DNA of 64,000 nucleotides, from positions 156,286,498 through 156,350,497 of the forward strand of contig NC_133666.1 in NCBI RefSeq assembly GCF_037893015.1, written 5' to 3'. The translations under genes were made by a program, and so were the position numbers. The stretch's first letter is position 1; each line of letters opens with the position of its first letter. Below are positions 23,947 to 35,235 of the stretch, one piece after another. The notes beneath the pieces are model-generated. The model was not told the origin of the DNA and did no database searches. It saw only the letters and a program-made list of their open reading frames with translations. The DNA comes from Macrotis lagotis (taxonomy: Eukaryota > Chordata > Mammalia > Peramelemorphia > Peramelidae).

Positions 23947-23948
23947 TA

Positions 23949-23997
<49 letters not shown>

Positions 23998-24152
23998 GGT
24001 TTTTATAAGGCAAATAGGGCTAAGTGGCTTGCCCAAGGCCACACAGCTAGGTAATTATTAAATATCTGAGGTCAGATTTGAATTTAGGAACTCCTGACTC
24101 CAGGGCCAGTGCTCTATCCACCGCGCAAGCCACCTAGCCGCCCCTAGAATAT
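23947..24152 (-). mobile_element. tRNA-headed SINE, antisense, with (AT)n-expanded tail
   Basis: The body (about 23995-24144) read on the minus strand begins 'ggggcggctaggtggc', with 'ttcaaatctgacctcag' and 'ccttgggcaagccacttag'. The flanks carry the 8-bp repeat tagaatat at 23947-23954 and 24145-24152. The SINE 3' tail is replaced by a pure (AT)n array ending at 23994, so the microsatellite grew from the retroposon tail. Confidence 0.88.
23951..23994. repeat. (AT)n microsatellite
   Basis: About 22 perfect AT units lie between the SINE body and its left target repeat. Confidence 0.97.
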
Positions 24153-25120
24153 TTCTTTTTTAAAAAATATTTTATTTGTTTTTTCAACTACATGCAATGG
24201 TAGTTTTTACCAATCATTTTTTGCAAGGTTTTGAGTTTTACATTTTTCTCCCTCCCTCCCTTTCCTTCCCCCTCCCTCTAAGAAAGCAATCTGATATAGG
24301 CTCTACATTTATAATCATGTTAAACAATAGATCCATAACGATCATATTGTGAGAGAACAATCAGATCCAAATGGAAGAAAAAAACAGAGGAAAAAAATAA
24401 TAATACATAAAGACAACTTTTAAAAACTGAAGATAATTTGGCCTTCATTTAAACTCCACAGTTTCATTCCTGGATATGGATGGTGTTCTGCATCACAAGT
24501 CATTTAAAATTGTATTTGATTATTGTACTGCTGAAATGAACAAGCCCATCATAGTTGATCATCACCTCATGTTGTTGTTAGTGTGTATAATGTTCTTCTG
24601 GTTCTGCTCATTTCACTCCACATCAATTCATTCAAGTCTTTTCAAGTTTTTCTGAAATCCTGTCCCTCATGATTTCTAATAGAACAACAGCGCTCCATCA
24701 CATACATATAACACAATTTGTTTAGTCATTCCCCAATTGTTGGACATCCCTTCAATTTTCAATTCTTTGCCACTACAAAAAGAGCTGCTATGAATATTTT
24801 TGTACATGTGGGATTTTCCCCTTTTATATGATCTCTTTAGGATACAGACCCAGGAGTGGTATTGCTGGTTCAAAGGATAGGCACATTTTTATTGCCCTTT
24901 AGGCATAATTCCAATTGATCTCCAGAAATATGGTATCAGTTCACAGCTCCACCAATGATACATTAGTGTCCCAGTTTTCATTAATCCTCTCCAACATTGA
25001 TCATTTTCTTTTCTAGTCATATTGCCCAATATGAGAAGCATGTGAGGTAGTATCATAGAGATGTTTAAATTTGCATTTCTCTAATTAATAATGATTTAGA
25101 GGAATTTTAGAGTAGAATAT
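24153..25120 (-). mobile_element. L1 LINE 3' end, antisense, 5'-truncated
   Basis: From left to right this is the reverse complement of a marsupial L1 3' end: polypyrimidine 'ctccctccctccctttccttcc', 'tcctggatatggatggtgttctgcatcac', 'gatcatcacctcatgttg', 'tgaatatttttgtacatgtggg', 'gcatttctctaattaataatgatttagag'. It is bounded by tagaatat at 24145-24152 and 25113-25120. The same octamer also flanks the neighbouring SINE. It lies inside the sense L1 and is therefore younger. Confidence 0.85.
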
Positions 25121-25302
25121 ATCAAAAGGATTATCACCAAGAATAACTTACTTTTAAAACACTAAATATAAATCTATGGGGGAGAAATGAAGTTTTCAAA
25201 GAATATTGTACTTTTCAGAATTCCTAAGAAAAAAGAAAAGAATTGAGCTGAGTAGAAACTTTGAATTTCAAAAGTATGAGTCCAGAGAAACCCAGAAAAG
25301 AA

Positions 25303-25347
25303 CATATATATATATATGTATATATATATACATATATATATATATAT
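25303..25347. repeat. (TA)n microsatellite, interrupted
   Basis: Alternating TA with 'tgta' and 'taca' interruptions, partly self-complementary. Confidence 0.93.
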
Positions 25348-25574
25348 GTACTGTAATTTGAAGGAGATAAAAGACGTTGAAATATATGCAGTATAATGAT
25401 GAAAAAGAGAATGTGCTCCTTCAGAATTTTGCCTTCTTTAAGGGTCATAGAGGGAAATAATAAAGATAAATATGAGGTCTACATGAGGATTTATTCTCTT
25501 TTGTTGCTTTAAGAGAGAAAAGAAAAAGAATGAGAAAAGGAAAATACTAGGGAAGAAATTAGACAGAAGGGTTT

Positions 25575-25605
25575 TTATATATAATATAATATATATATAA
25601 TATAA
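25575..25605. repeat. AT-rich simple repeat
   Basis: 'tatatataatataatatatatataatataat'-type sequence; low complexity. Confidence 0.85.
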
Positions 25606-26534
25606 TAACTTGTGATTTGTCATTATTGGGGGTACATTAAAGAATGTATAGTCTTAGAGGAATGTATGAATGTAGTTGGAACCTCATGAACCACATTCTT
25701 ATCTGAACCAGACCAAAGAGTTTAGTGTAAAAATACAAAAAACTCAATCAAGTGAGATATAGAGTGGAGATATGTTTTAAGAAGGAGAGTAGATTAAGGG
25801 AAGAAATAATCACAAATAAAGTCAACTTAAACATTGGAGGGTGGATCATAAAGGTGTTTAGAAAGAGAAAAATAAAGCATTAGGATCTGGACTTGGTGGA
25901 AGAAGAGCAGAAATACTGTTGATCAAATTCTTTTTTTCTTTGCCTTTAGTCTTATAAGGAAAATATCTGGGGAAAAATAGAGGGAAAATTATAGCAATTG
26001 TGATGAAAGGAAACACATAAAATTCATAATAACAGTCATAATGATAGATGTAAATGGGTTGAACTCACTAATAAAACAGAGGAATATAGCAGAACGGCTT
26101 AAAAAGCAGTATCCAACAATGTGCTGTTTTACAAGAAATATATTAAAAACATGATTCATTGACAGTTAAAAAGAGAAGATGGAGAATTTATTATGTCCAC
26201 TGAACTAATAAACTTTGGTGTAACAATCATGATCTTAGAGATGGTAATAGTAAAAAATAAACATGGTTAAAGGAGATGAGCAGGAAAATAGCCTTATTAT
26301 AAATATGAAATGATAATAATACATTCGTGGTATCTAAGTCCTTACGAGGAAAGTTAATCAAATTGCAGGGAGATAATATATATCAAAATTATAGTTGTTT
26401 GGAACCTTCATGGTTATTTTAGATGCAGCAAGGACCTGAATAGAATTTTAGAAAAGTTAGTTATCATATATCTCTGTATTCTTGCAAAAGACTATATAAA
26501 AAAGAGACTCATATTATGCAGTGTGATGGAAACC

Positions 26535-26700
26535 CTGATAGATTTGTAATAAGACTTGGGCTCACGTGCTATCTTTGTCACTTATTGCCTGTTTGACTTT
26601 GAATAAATTAATATATCTTTGGGTCTCAGTTTTCTTATCTGCAAAATGAGTAAGTTGGATTAGATAATCTCTAAAAGTTCTTCAGTTCTTCAGAATCTCC
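26535..26700 (+). repeat. MIR SINE
   Basis: 'taataagacttgggctcacgtgct', 'gtcacttattgcctgtttgactttg', 'gtctcagttttcttatctgcaaaatgag', 'ttggattagataatctctaaaagttcttc' are the MIR body in order. Confidence 0.85.
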
Positions 26701-28120
26701 ATTGGTGATCTGATTGCTTTGCAACCTTCTTTCAAAGAACTTATTTTACCAGCATATTAATAAAGGCAGCAAAAGGATAAATTTACTGGTTATCTACAAA
26801 TCTGCAGGGATGAAGTCATATCTATTTAACATTTTTTCTCTGCATTTACAACCATTGTCCTTAAAAAATATATCACTAATAAACAATTGCTAAAGGTTTC
26901 TTTTTTCTAGATCTCTGAGTCTTGAATAGGTTGTGGATCAGCTTGATCTTTTTCCAGTGTCTTATAGCAAGAATAATCAGAGTCAAATCATAAAATAGTG
27001 AATAAATAACTTATCAATCTTTAAGGTTCTTTTGAAGGTGAAGACATGCTTCTTTATAGACAGCTGATTTTGCAAACACCAATTGCACCTCCTGCTCTAT
27101 GCCAGAGCAATATTGGCACCAATGACTTATATACATAAATCCCCATTCATCAGCACAATTGGCACAGTAAAGCCCTCTGATGCAGACCCAGTCTTACAAC
27201 TGCACTCACTGCATTTTCCCTTTCTTTTTCTAAGCATGAAAATCAAGGATCGACAATCTTTACTGTAGCAGCAAAACTACTCTAAAAAAAGAAGTTTGGT
27301 TTAGTTTAGCCTTAGTCATGGCCCAGTTAGATTAGGTGCCTCAGTAGTGTTCCTTTTATTTAGAATGCCCCCAGTAAATTTAAGTGGGAAAAATGCTCAA
27401 CATCAACTTGGAGGTTCTTCATTGTTAATTTACTTTTTGTTAAATTCAATATGATTTTTATGTCCCCCCTACAAAACCAAACATAACTAAACATTGCTTA
27501 TGCAGAAAACCTGAATCAAATTACAAATATCATACTGACTTAGAGACAAACTTCTTCAATGTCAAAAGTTCAACATAAGGTAAAAGAAATGTGCTGATGA
27601 CAGCAATATTTCAGATTTCCAAGAACACTTGCCATCTCACCTATGCAGACATATTTCTTTCAAGTCATCCAGGGGGAGAATCCTAGGGAGATACAGCTTT
27701 ATTCCCTCATGGCAAACAGGAGGAGGATGCTGTGAAGGAGCTGATGTCACTTGGCAAGATCCTGGGCACAGCCTGCCCGAGAAGCACAAATTGGAACCCA
27801 AAGACTCATCAAACAGCAGCTGTGAGGATTGCACATTTAAAAAGTACACTGGAAAATTAATGCAAGGGACTTAAAAAAATCCTCTCTAGCTTTCTCAACC
27901 ATTGCTTCACTTCAGGTATTAAAGCATTTATTTTTTAAAAAATATTTTTCTTTTTCTTTTTAAATTTTAATTCTTAAATATTAAATAAAAAACTGTCATG
28001 TTCACAGTAAGACCTAAGAGAGAATTCACAATATAAAGCAATAAATTTCGATTTCAAAAAAATCTATATAATGAATATTATACATTGTGTTCAAAATTGT
28101 CCAGCTTTTCTTTTAGGTTT
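26701..28120. other. Mostly unique DNA with a GC-richer island
   Basis: No gene recognised. 27630-27870 is GC-richer and open in one frame on each strand (81 and 70 codons) without a recognisable domain. It contains TGATGTCA (CRE-like) near 27741. It could be a conserved non-coding element; I do not call it coding. Confidence 0.35.
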
Positions 28121-28284
28121 TCTTGTGCTCTCTATTGTGCACTTTTCATTTTTTTCCTCTCTCATCTCACCTCAGGATGGCTATAATTAAGCATGGATAT
28201 ACATATATGCATATATATATACATACACACTTTTTATACATATTCACATACACAAACAATACATATTCACCCATATATAGACTT

Positions 28285-28455
28285 TATATCTCTATCTCTA
28301 TCTCTGTCTCTATCTCTATCTCTATCTCTATCGATCTCTATCTCTATCTCTGTCTCTGTCTCTGTCTCTGTCTCTGTCTCTGTCTCTGTCTCTATCTCTC
28401 TCTCTATATATATCTAATCTATATCTATATCATCTATATCTATATCTATACACAC
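28285..28455. repeat. (CTATCT)n / (CTGTCT)n compound hexanucleotide array
   Basis: CTATCT-type units change to a block of about ten CTGTCT units and back to CTATCT, then to TATATC. Open frames here encode Ser/Leu/Ile repeats and are artefacts of the microsatellite. Confidence 0.95.
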
Positions 28456-28526
28456 ATACCCTCATACATGCACATAGTTATATAGATACATATATACATA
28501 TTTATGGATATATATATTTGGTCTGT

Positions 28527-28699
28527 GTGTATTTCTAATTTTTTTTAGCCTTTTGCAAGGCAAATGGGGTTAAGTGATTTGCCCAAGGCCACACAGCTAG
28601 GTAATTATTGTGTCTGAGGATGAATTTGAACTCAGGTACTCCTGACTTCAGGGCCAGTGCTATATCCACTGCGCCACCTACCTGCCCCAGTGTATTTCT
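28527..28699 (-). mobile_element. tRNA-headed SINE, antisense, 10-bp target duplication
   Basis: The body 28537-28689, read on the minus strand, starts 'ggggcaggtaggtggcgc' and keeps 'gagttcaaattca' and 'ccttgggcaaatcacttaacc'. The flanks 28527-28536 and 28690-28699 are identical (gtgtatttct). Confidence 0.92.
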
Positions 28700-28800
28700 C
28701 ATTTTTATAACATTTCCTGAAAGTAACAATCCCTTCTTATTCTCTACTTTACTTCTCCTTGAAATCTTGCTCTCCTATTCCTTAATCTATAGCCCTTTCA

Positions 28801-29274
28801 AAAATCCTTCCCTTAGAAGCCTGCAAAGACTTGCCATGAACTGATGCTGATCAAGATGAGCAGAACCAGAAGAACACTGTACATGCACCCTAACAGCAAC
28901 AAGCAGGTGATGATCAACCTTGATGGACTTGCTCATTCCATCAGTCAACAATCAGGCACAATTTTGGGATATCTATATCTATATCCAGAGAAAGAATTGT
29001 GGAGTTCAAACAAAGGCCAAAGACTTTACCTTTAATTAACAAAAACAGTTAATCTTGCTATCTCTTATATTTTATTTATTTTTTTCTTCTTAAGGAAATG
29101 ATTTCTTTCTCAACACAATCAATTTAGATCAATGTATAGCATGGAAACAATGTAAAGACTAACAGACTGCCTTCTGTGTGTGGGGGGGGTGGGGGTAGGG
29201 AAACAAGATTAGGGGGAAAATTGTAAAATTCAAAATAAATAAAATCACACAAAAAAGAAAAAATCCCTCCCTTA
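28801..29274 (+). mobile_element. L1 LINE 3' end, sense, 5'-truncated, with target duplication
   Basis: 'tgaactgatgctgatcaagatgagcagaaccag', 'gatgatcaaccttgatggacttgctcattcc', 'ccagagaaagaattgtggagttcaaa' and the end 'aattgtaaaattcaaaataaataaaatc' form the marsupial L1 3' end. The flanks aaaatcc(t/c)tccctta at about 28801-28815 and 29260-29274 differ at one base. It contains the G-run tract at 29182-29200. Confidence 0.85.
29182..29216 (+). other. G-run tract in the L1 3' untranslated region (quadruplex-capable)
   Basis: Runs of 8 G, 5 G and 3 G within 29182-29200, then 5 G at 29212-29216. The first run can supply two G-triplets, so a four-tract quadruplex fits the sense RNA. G-rich tracts are a known trait of mammalian L1 3' ends. 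Confidence 0.6.
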
Positions 29275-29411
29275 CACAGCCCTCTATACTCTCTTCCCCA
29301 TTATATATCCTTCTATATTTCTATATACCCTCTTATCCTATTCCCTCACCCTCTATCTCATTACCCACCCTAACCCCTCTTATTTCTTTCTTAATTTAGA
29401 GGAATTTTATA

Positions 29412-29525
<114 letters not shown>

Positions 29526-29529
29526 TGTG

Positions 29530-30890
29530 TATTATTGTTCCCGGTTTAGACCATTTCTGATGAGAGTAAGTTTCCAGAATTACCAGATCTCCTTCCTCCT
29601 CTAGTTCCTTTGTATCAATTTTTCCTTTCATACATCATTTGTATAAGATAATTATTTTAAAAATTATTTCCTAGACATTTTGCTTTTAAGAATCCCATCC
29701 TACACAACTATACCCTTTTCTTTCTTTATAACTACTTAATTACTAATAACAATCTTGGACATATGGTTTAATAATTCCATGTATAGATAGTAAACCATTT
29801 TTCCTTGTTCAATCTTTTATAATTAGTCTTTGATATTTGCCTTATATTTCTCTTGGCTCTTGTATGTCACATTTTCTATTAAGTTCAAGTCATTTTGCAA
29901 GAAAATCCTGAAAGTCTGGCAATTTGCTGAATGTGCTTAAGTTTGCTAGGTATGATATTTTTTGCAATGTCCTCATTTCTTTTGCTCTTCAATATGTAGT
30001 GTTCCATGACTCATGATCTTTTAAGGTAGTTGCTGCTAGATCTTGTGTAATTGTATTTGTGGCTCTGACATATTTGCATTATTTTTTCTTGTTGCTCTCA
30101 ATATTTTCTTTTTAACTTGGGGGTTTTAGAATTTATCTATAATATTCCTGTCAGTTTTCTTCCTAGTATCCCTTTCAATTGGTGATCAGTGAATTTCTTC
30201 TATTTTTACTTTCCCCTCTTGTTCTAAACTTCGGGACAATTTCCTTAATGTCTGATGTTATTGTATCAAGATTCTCTTTTTAATCATAGATTTCAGTTAG
30301 TCTGCCTATTATGTTTTCTCTTCTTGATCCAAATCTGTTGTATCTGAAGTGTTTTACCTTCTCTTGTATTTTTTCACTTTTTCTATTTTGTTTTATTATT
30401 TCTTTGTCTTTTTATAACTTCATTAGATTTCCCTTGCCCAATTCTAATTTTTAAAGAGATATTTTTTCCCCTTTAGATTCTGGATCTCCTTTTCCACTTG
30501 GTTTGTTTTCTTTTCATAATCTATTTATTCTTTTGGATTGTTCTTATTTTCATTTTTAGGATTTCCTCAATCTCTCTTAATTTGATTTTTCAATTCATTT
30601 TTAGTTCCTTTATGAATTCTTTTGGAACAGATAGCCATTTGAAGTTATTCTTTGGAGCAGGATAAGCTTTTTTATTGGTTTCAGCATTTTCCTCTAAAGA
30701 GGAATCCTGGTATTCTCCATTTCTATGGTAACTGTCTATGGTTGGGTTCTTTCTCCTTTGCCTACTCATTTAAAAAAAATTAGCAAATATTTACCTCTAG
30801 TCCTGTAATGTGGGGGATGGTGTCACTGACCTCAGGAAATTTTTCCTGATCTCAAATATCTGCACTTCTTTCTTCTTTTTTCTGTAGCAA
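29530..30890 (-). mobile_element. Antisense L1-type LINE ORF1, decayed
   Basis: On the minus strand an ATG at 30769-30767 opens a frame starting 'MSRQRRKN', with 'NFKWLSVPKEFIKELK' soon after, then a Lys/Glu/Ile-rich coiled-coil region. Near 29900-30050 a stretch resembling 'KISY.ANLS' fits the ORF1 C-terminal domain ('YPAKLS' in intact relatives). Stops and frameshifts occur throughout. 30770-30890 is the adjoining 5' region. It is related to the element at 15.5-18.4 kb. Confidence 0.65.
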
Positions 30891-31715
30891 AATAATTTAC
30901 GCATATGTATTCAAAGTTAGAAGCCAACTTACAACCTGTGTTATGTCTATGCATTAGAATACAGTTTTCATATTTAATAAACTACTGATAGTAAGAAGAA
31001 AGAAGGGAGAAATTTTTAAATGTGGTCATTTGCTACGAAGTCAGAAATTTGAATTGATGTAACATGTGTGGGTGTTCAAAAACTACTTACAAATTGATTT
31101 TCAAATGAAAAGATAGTATATAATAGTGCAAAGCATAAATTTGCTTCTTACATTAAAATTTATTTTTATTAGTAAGGGTAAAATGAGTACATATCCATTA
31201 CTTTTATAAGCCCCTTTGAACTTGGGGATTGTTGGAACACTAGTCTCAGCATAACTTTTCTTTCCCAGCTCCTTGCATGCAAAAATGCACATCTCTTTAA
31301 CATTAACAGTCTCATTTATGAGAATCTCAAAATGCCATAATTTTAGATATATCAAAATTGCAATTAATCCAAAGGGCAATGGAAGGATATATGATGGGTA
31401 AATATAGATTGTTAACATATCACCAAAGATGGTATGGGGAAACAAATGGTATAAGAGATACCACAGATGATGTAGAAAAAGAGGTTCAACAGTTTGATAT
31501 CTAGAATTTTTCTATTGGTAGCTCTAAAATACCAAAGGAAGGTCTCTAGTGGATCCTTTCCACAGGGAAGTTATATAAGTAACTGACCCTAGCTATTCTC
31601 ACTAGATTCTTCAATAGGTCTTAAACCAAGAAAGTCCAGTTGACTGGTCCATTAGATTAGAAGAATTAAAAGAAACCTTGAAAGGCCATCCTCTCAATTC
31701 CCTAGCTGTTATTAT
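30891..31715. other. Unique AT-rich DNA
   Basis: A 114-codon antisense frame (31101-31445) has no recognisable domain, a low-complexity hydrophobic/Ile composition and AT-rich codons; treated as chance. Confidence 0.45.
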
Positions 31716-31719
31716 TTAT

Positions 31720-31880
31720 TTTAAAAAATTTTATTTATTTAAGGCAATTTATGTGACTTGCCCAAGGTCACACAGCTAGACAATTAAGTGTCTGAGGCCC
31801 CATTTGAACTCAGCACCTCCTGACTCCAGGGCTGGTGCTCTATCCACTGCTCCATCCACTGCTCCACCTAGCTGTCCACC
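31720..31880 (-). mobile_element. tRNA-headed SINE, antisense, with internal duplication
   Basis: Read on the minus strand: 'gacagctaggtggagcagtggat', 'gagttcaaatgggg', 'ccttgggcaagtcacat'. A 12-15 bp piece of the head ('atccactgctcc' on the plus strand) is duplicated in tandem at about 31844-31868. Confidence 0.88.
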
Positions 31881-33816
31881 TAGCCCTTATTTAAATATTT
31901 TGAAAGATGAAAATCAATCTTGGGCTACTTGGAGAAAAAGCAAACAAACATTTCTATAGACTTCTTCAGATAAGTTTTCAGTTTGTCCCATCTTCTTCAC
32001 ATACAGCTTCCCAGGAACAGCTTGGTGGTCACCCTTTCTCCATGTCCCCTTATTTCCTCTCCTGATTCTCATCTTGTCCCAAGGCTATTCCAGAGTAGGG
32101 TCTGTGATGATTTGAGTGGTAGTGTTTGCAATGGGGTGGGGGGGCAGAGGTGATAAGGAGGAAAAGAAAGAAGAAAGGTAGTTTTTTCCATACTAGTTCT
32201 CTCATCTTGTCCAACTGAGATCTAATCATCTGATCAGTTCCTTGATAGGGAGAATTTGATTTTCATACTTCAGTCTTTTGTATAAAGGTCTACCATTTTC
32301 ACTTCTGTGTGCATATCATGTTATCTAATAGGGGCTATGGAAAAAATAGATGCAGGAAGGAAGGATGGATTTTTATACATGTTTATTTTCTCTGTGTTAC
32401 AGACAATATAAACTCCTTAAAAACCTCAAAAAAGCTGCTGCATATTTGCCACAGGGACAAGTAAATGTATCAAGAAGAGGGAAATGCTGTTTTTTTATAT
32501 AACAGGTAGTACCAATGCAATGACAGTTTAGCTAGCTGATCTCTGAGACCCTAGGGGAGATGGGGTAGAAAGAAATGGGTAAGGGAGAATCTGACCAGAA
32601 CAGATAAGAATTACTGGAGATTTACATGGGCAAGAGGCCCTTCTCCATTTACTCTTTTCACTAACTCAACATCAGTCTCTTGGAATTCCAATTTCCCTCC
32701 TCAGGTGGGATATATTCCTGACAACCTAAGTTGAAACTCTGAATTTCCTTTTATATTTCTAAATGTGATGACTAGATTCCATGATAACATTTTTTCCAGT
32801 CAATTTAGACATTTGTAAACTGTCCTAACAGCCTAATGACCATTTATAATGCTTCAAACAATTAGTTTAGAAATGAACTTTTGGAACAAAAGTCATTCTT
32901 AAATTATAACAGACTATATTCAAGTCCTTAGGTCAGTTACTGTAGAATAATTATGTCATCTGGTTCTCAGATAATTGGGATACCCTTGGTAGAAATTCCA
33001 GGAAGATTTTAGGGTTTCTTAATCCTATCTTTACAGTATAAAGTACCTTTTTAAGAATGTTTAAAGTAGTTGATGAGGCATGAATAGATGCCTTGACTAT
33101 AACTGGTCTTTTACTGTCTTCAAAAAATGCAGTGTTTCAAAGACAATAAAGCTGAGACAGATGGTTTTGAGAGGGCACTTGACCCACTTTTTTATCAGCT
33201 ATATGACATTGTGTTTTCTCTTTTCCTAGTGTACTAACCATCCTGAAAGGGCAATTTCCACTTTTAGCTATAGGTCTGTGAACTGAATTTGAAGCAGCTG
33301 GTTAAACTTGATCATTACAGGTCAACAGTGCATCTTTAATACACTCAAACAGCTACTGAAAAAGAGCTACATCTTCCCACCAGGGCTGTGGAGGGCACAT
33401 TCTCACACAAGGGGATAGGTTTCCTTCTTAGTGATGAGAAGTCCTTTTTGGGGCATAAAATAGTAAGTTAGTGTTTTAATCAATTCTAAGCTCCAGTTAC
33501 TTGAGTTTTCAGATCTTTGTCTTAATTTTAAAATCATGGTAGTATATTATAGAAGTATGCATTACTAATCAACCTAAATCCTTTCTGACACCCTCAGCTC
33601 TCCTGACCTCCAAGTCCTTTACTGGGTCTGTACCAACTGTTTCCTAGCATTTTATATATGAGGTAGAAAGGGTTCTATTTACCAGCATTTACCTGAATCA
33701 CTTGATGGCTCAGTGGAACTTGACAGGTCTGTGTTTTCAATTCCTTCTTCCATACTCCCTGCCCTTTTGCTGCCTCACAAGGGACCCCTTTACACAAATA
33801 ACTCTCACTCTCCAAA

Positions 33817-33820
<4 letters not shown>
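31881..33820. other. Mostly unique DNA
   Basis: No gene or repeat recognised. A G-run lies at about 32135-32145. 33150-33450 is more balanced in composition. Confidence 0.45.

Positions 33821-33822
<2 letters not shown>

Positions 33823-33870
<48 letters not shown>
33823..33870. repeat. (CT)n microsatellite
   Basis: About 22 CT units; the Ser/Leu-rich frames over it are artefacts. Confidence 0.96.
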
Positions 33871-33875
<5 letters not shown>

Positions 33876-34430
33876 CACAAATACACATACTTTCAATGAA
33901 TGAATGTTCAATAAATATTTCTATGTAAACTTTTTGTATTGGTATATTTCCAAAGAGGATGAAAAAAATGTGGATTTTACTTCTTCCTTGACTCTTTACA
34001 CTGTACTTTTAGCTTCTGAATTCCTTTAGTGTAAAAGCATTAAATTTCAAATAGAATGGTCAAAGTTATAAGATATGAAGATTAAATTAAGATGAATTAA
34101 ATTATTGCATCATTCTTTTAAAGGAAACAAGATTTTCTTTTCATGCAGTGCCATGGGCTTTAAAAGAGAAAGCACTAATTCCTCGAAAAGAATTTATTCC
34201 TTTTTATTTTTAAAATTCTCCTTAAATGATCAGAATAGATTTTCTTGGTTTGTTTGTTTTTTGTTTTGGTCCTAAAATGGGGAGATTCCATAGAGTTAGA
34301 GCAATTTTTTACTGGTTATTCAACAAGTATTGCATCTATTTAGTCAAGCATAAAAATTGGTACTATCAATTTTAACTTTTTTAAGTTTAATAAAAATTAA
34401 TGGAACGCAACCAGTTAAACTTGATTTGCA
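33871..34430. other. AT-rich DNA, nothing recognised
   Basis: No gene or confident repeat. Confidence 0.45.
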
Positions 34431-34790
34431 CCTTTTTATTTTAAATTACTTTCAATGCATAAAGTAACATAACATTTTGCTCTATTTCTCTTAGTCTGCA
34501 TCAGAATTTTTTTCAGTCCATTAATTTTTATTCATTTTTACTCTTCTGTGGTCATAGTTAGCATAGTTCTGTTCCCCCCCTCACTTTCTATCACTGTGTA
34601 AAGATCTTTTCATATTTGTTTATAATCCTTATACTTCTCTCTCTTAATTGTACTGTAATATAACATTGCAACAATGTATCACAATTTATTTAGCTATTTC
34701 CCTATTGGAGATTTAGCTTGCTTCTAGTTTTTCATATACATAATGCTATTATCATAGTATTTGAGTAGATAGCTTAAAGATTTTTTTCAG
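34430..34790 (-). mobile_element. Probable old L1 3' end, antisense
   Basis: The order 'acttctctctcttaattgtactgtaatataac', 'acaatttatttagctatttccctattggaga' and 'ttgcttctagtttttcatatac' parallels the antisense L1 3' ends elsewhere in the window ('catacatataccacaatttgttcagccatt'). It is much more diverged, hence older. Confidence 0.5.
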
Positions 34791-34870
34791 GTTCAACACT
34801 TTTTAAATAAGAAAATATTTATTTCCTTAATTAATCAAACTAATATTTGTGAAAATGACCTTTTTATTAA

Positions 34871-34920
34871 AAAAGAAATAACAAAAATGATTTCAAAAAG
34901 AAATGACAAAAATGATTTCA
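34871..34920. repeat. 25-bp tandem duplication
   Basis: Two copies (34871-34895 and 34896-34920) differ at a single base. Confidence 0.92.
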
Positions 34921-34974
34921 CTTGATAAGGAACACTAAAAATATTAAGTTCAGTCTAGAGACTGAAATTGACTG

Positions 34975-35235
34975 ATATCAAGCTTAGCCATCTAATTGCC
35001 AATGTTAACCACTACTGGACCACTAGAGGAGAAATATTTTTTTTTCCCACTGGAGTAAATGGCTGGGAATGAAGAACAGAAACACACTAACAAAGACAAA
35101 GAGATCCCTCTGCAGCACGGACAGTTTAGTTGACGGCTAGTAATGCTTAATGGGAGAAAGAATCAGGGAAGTGTCATTAGTAATTCTAACCCCACAGAGA
35201 CACTGGCTTACCCAAATGTAATATTTACTTCTTAA
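34975..35235. promoter_or_regulatory. Candidate conserved non-coding block with homeodomain cores
   Basis: Repeat-free and compositionally balanced. It contains clustered TAAT/ATTA cores around 'ctagtaatgcttaatggg' (35138-35155) and 'cattagtaattc' (35177-35188). Regulatory function is an inference from motif clustering only. Confidence 0.2.

Larger units (their letters stand above)
22400..26530 (+). mobile_element. L1 LINE 5' part (5' region, ORF1, start of ORF2 endonuclease), decayed and interrupted
   Basis: The A-rich sense-strand block 22900-23930 reads as L1 5' region and ORF1. A 60-codon frame (23506-23685) includes 'ENFRIIRFFENHTKKDSW', in the style of the ORF1 RNA-binding domain entry. 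After an interruption (23947-25120) it resumes. At 26041-26139 the frame gives M-I-D-V-N-G-L-N-S then Q-Y-P-T-M-C-C, the start of the L1 apurinic-like endonuclease. The catalytic Asn is kept, but the usual Gln-Glu of 'QETH' reads Thr-Arg. Stops follow, so it is inactive. The element stops near 26530, before the reverse transcriptase. The left boundary is uncertain (22400-22900). Confidence 0.6.

Noticed and set aside
28285..28455. CRISPR-like periodic array
   Set aside because: Unit of 6 bp with no spacers; a simple microsatellite in a vertebrate context.
28123..28485. 120-codon Ser/Leu/Ile repeat protein
   Set aside because: It is produced entirely by the (CTATCT/CTGTCT)n microsatellite.
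31101..31445. 114-codon antisense frame
   Set aside because: AT-rich composition with no recognisable domain and no neighbouring exon; consistent with a chance frame.
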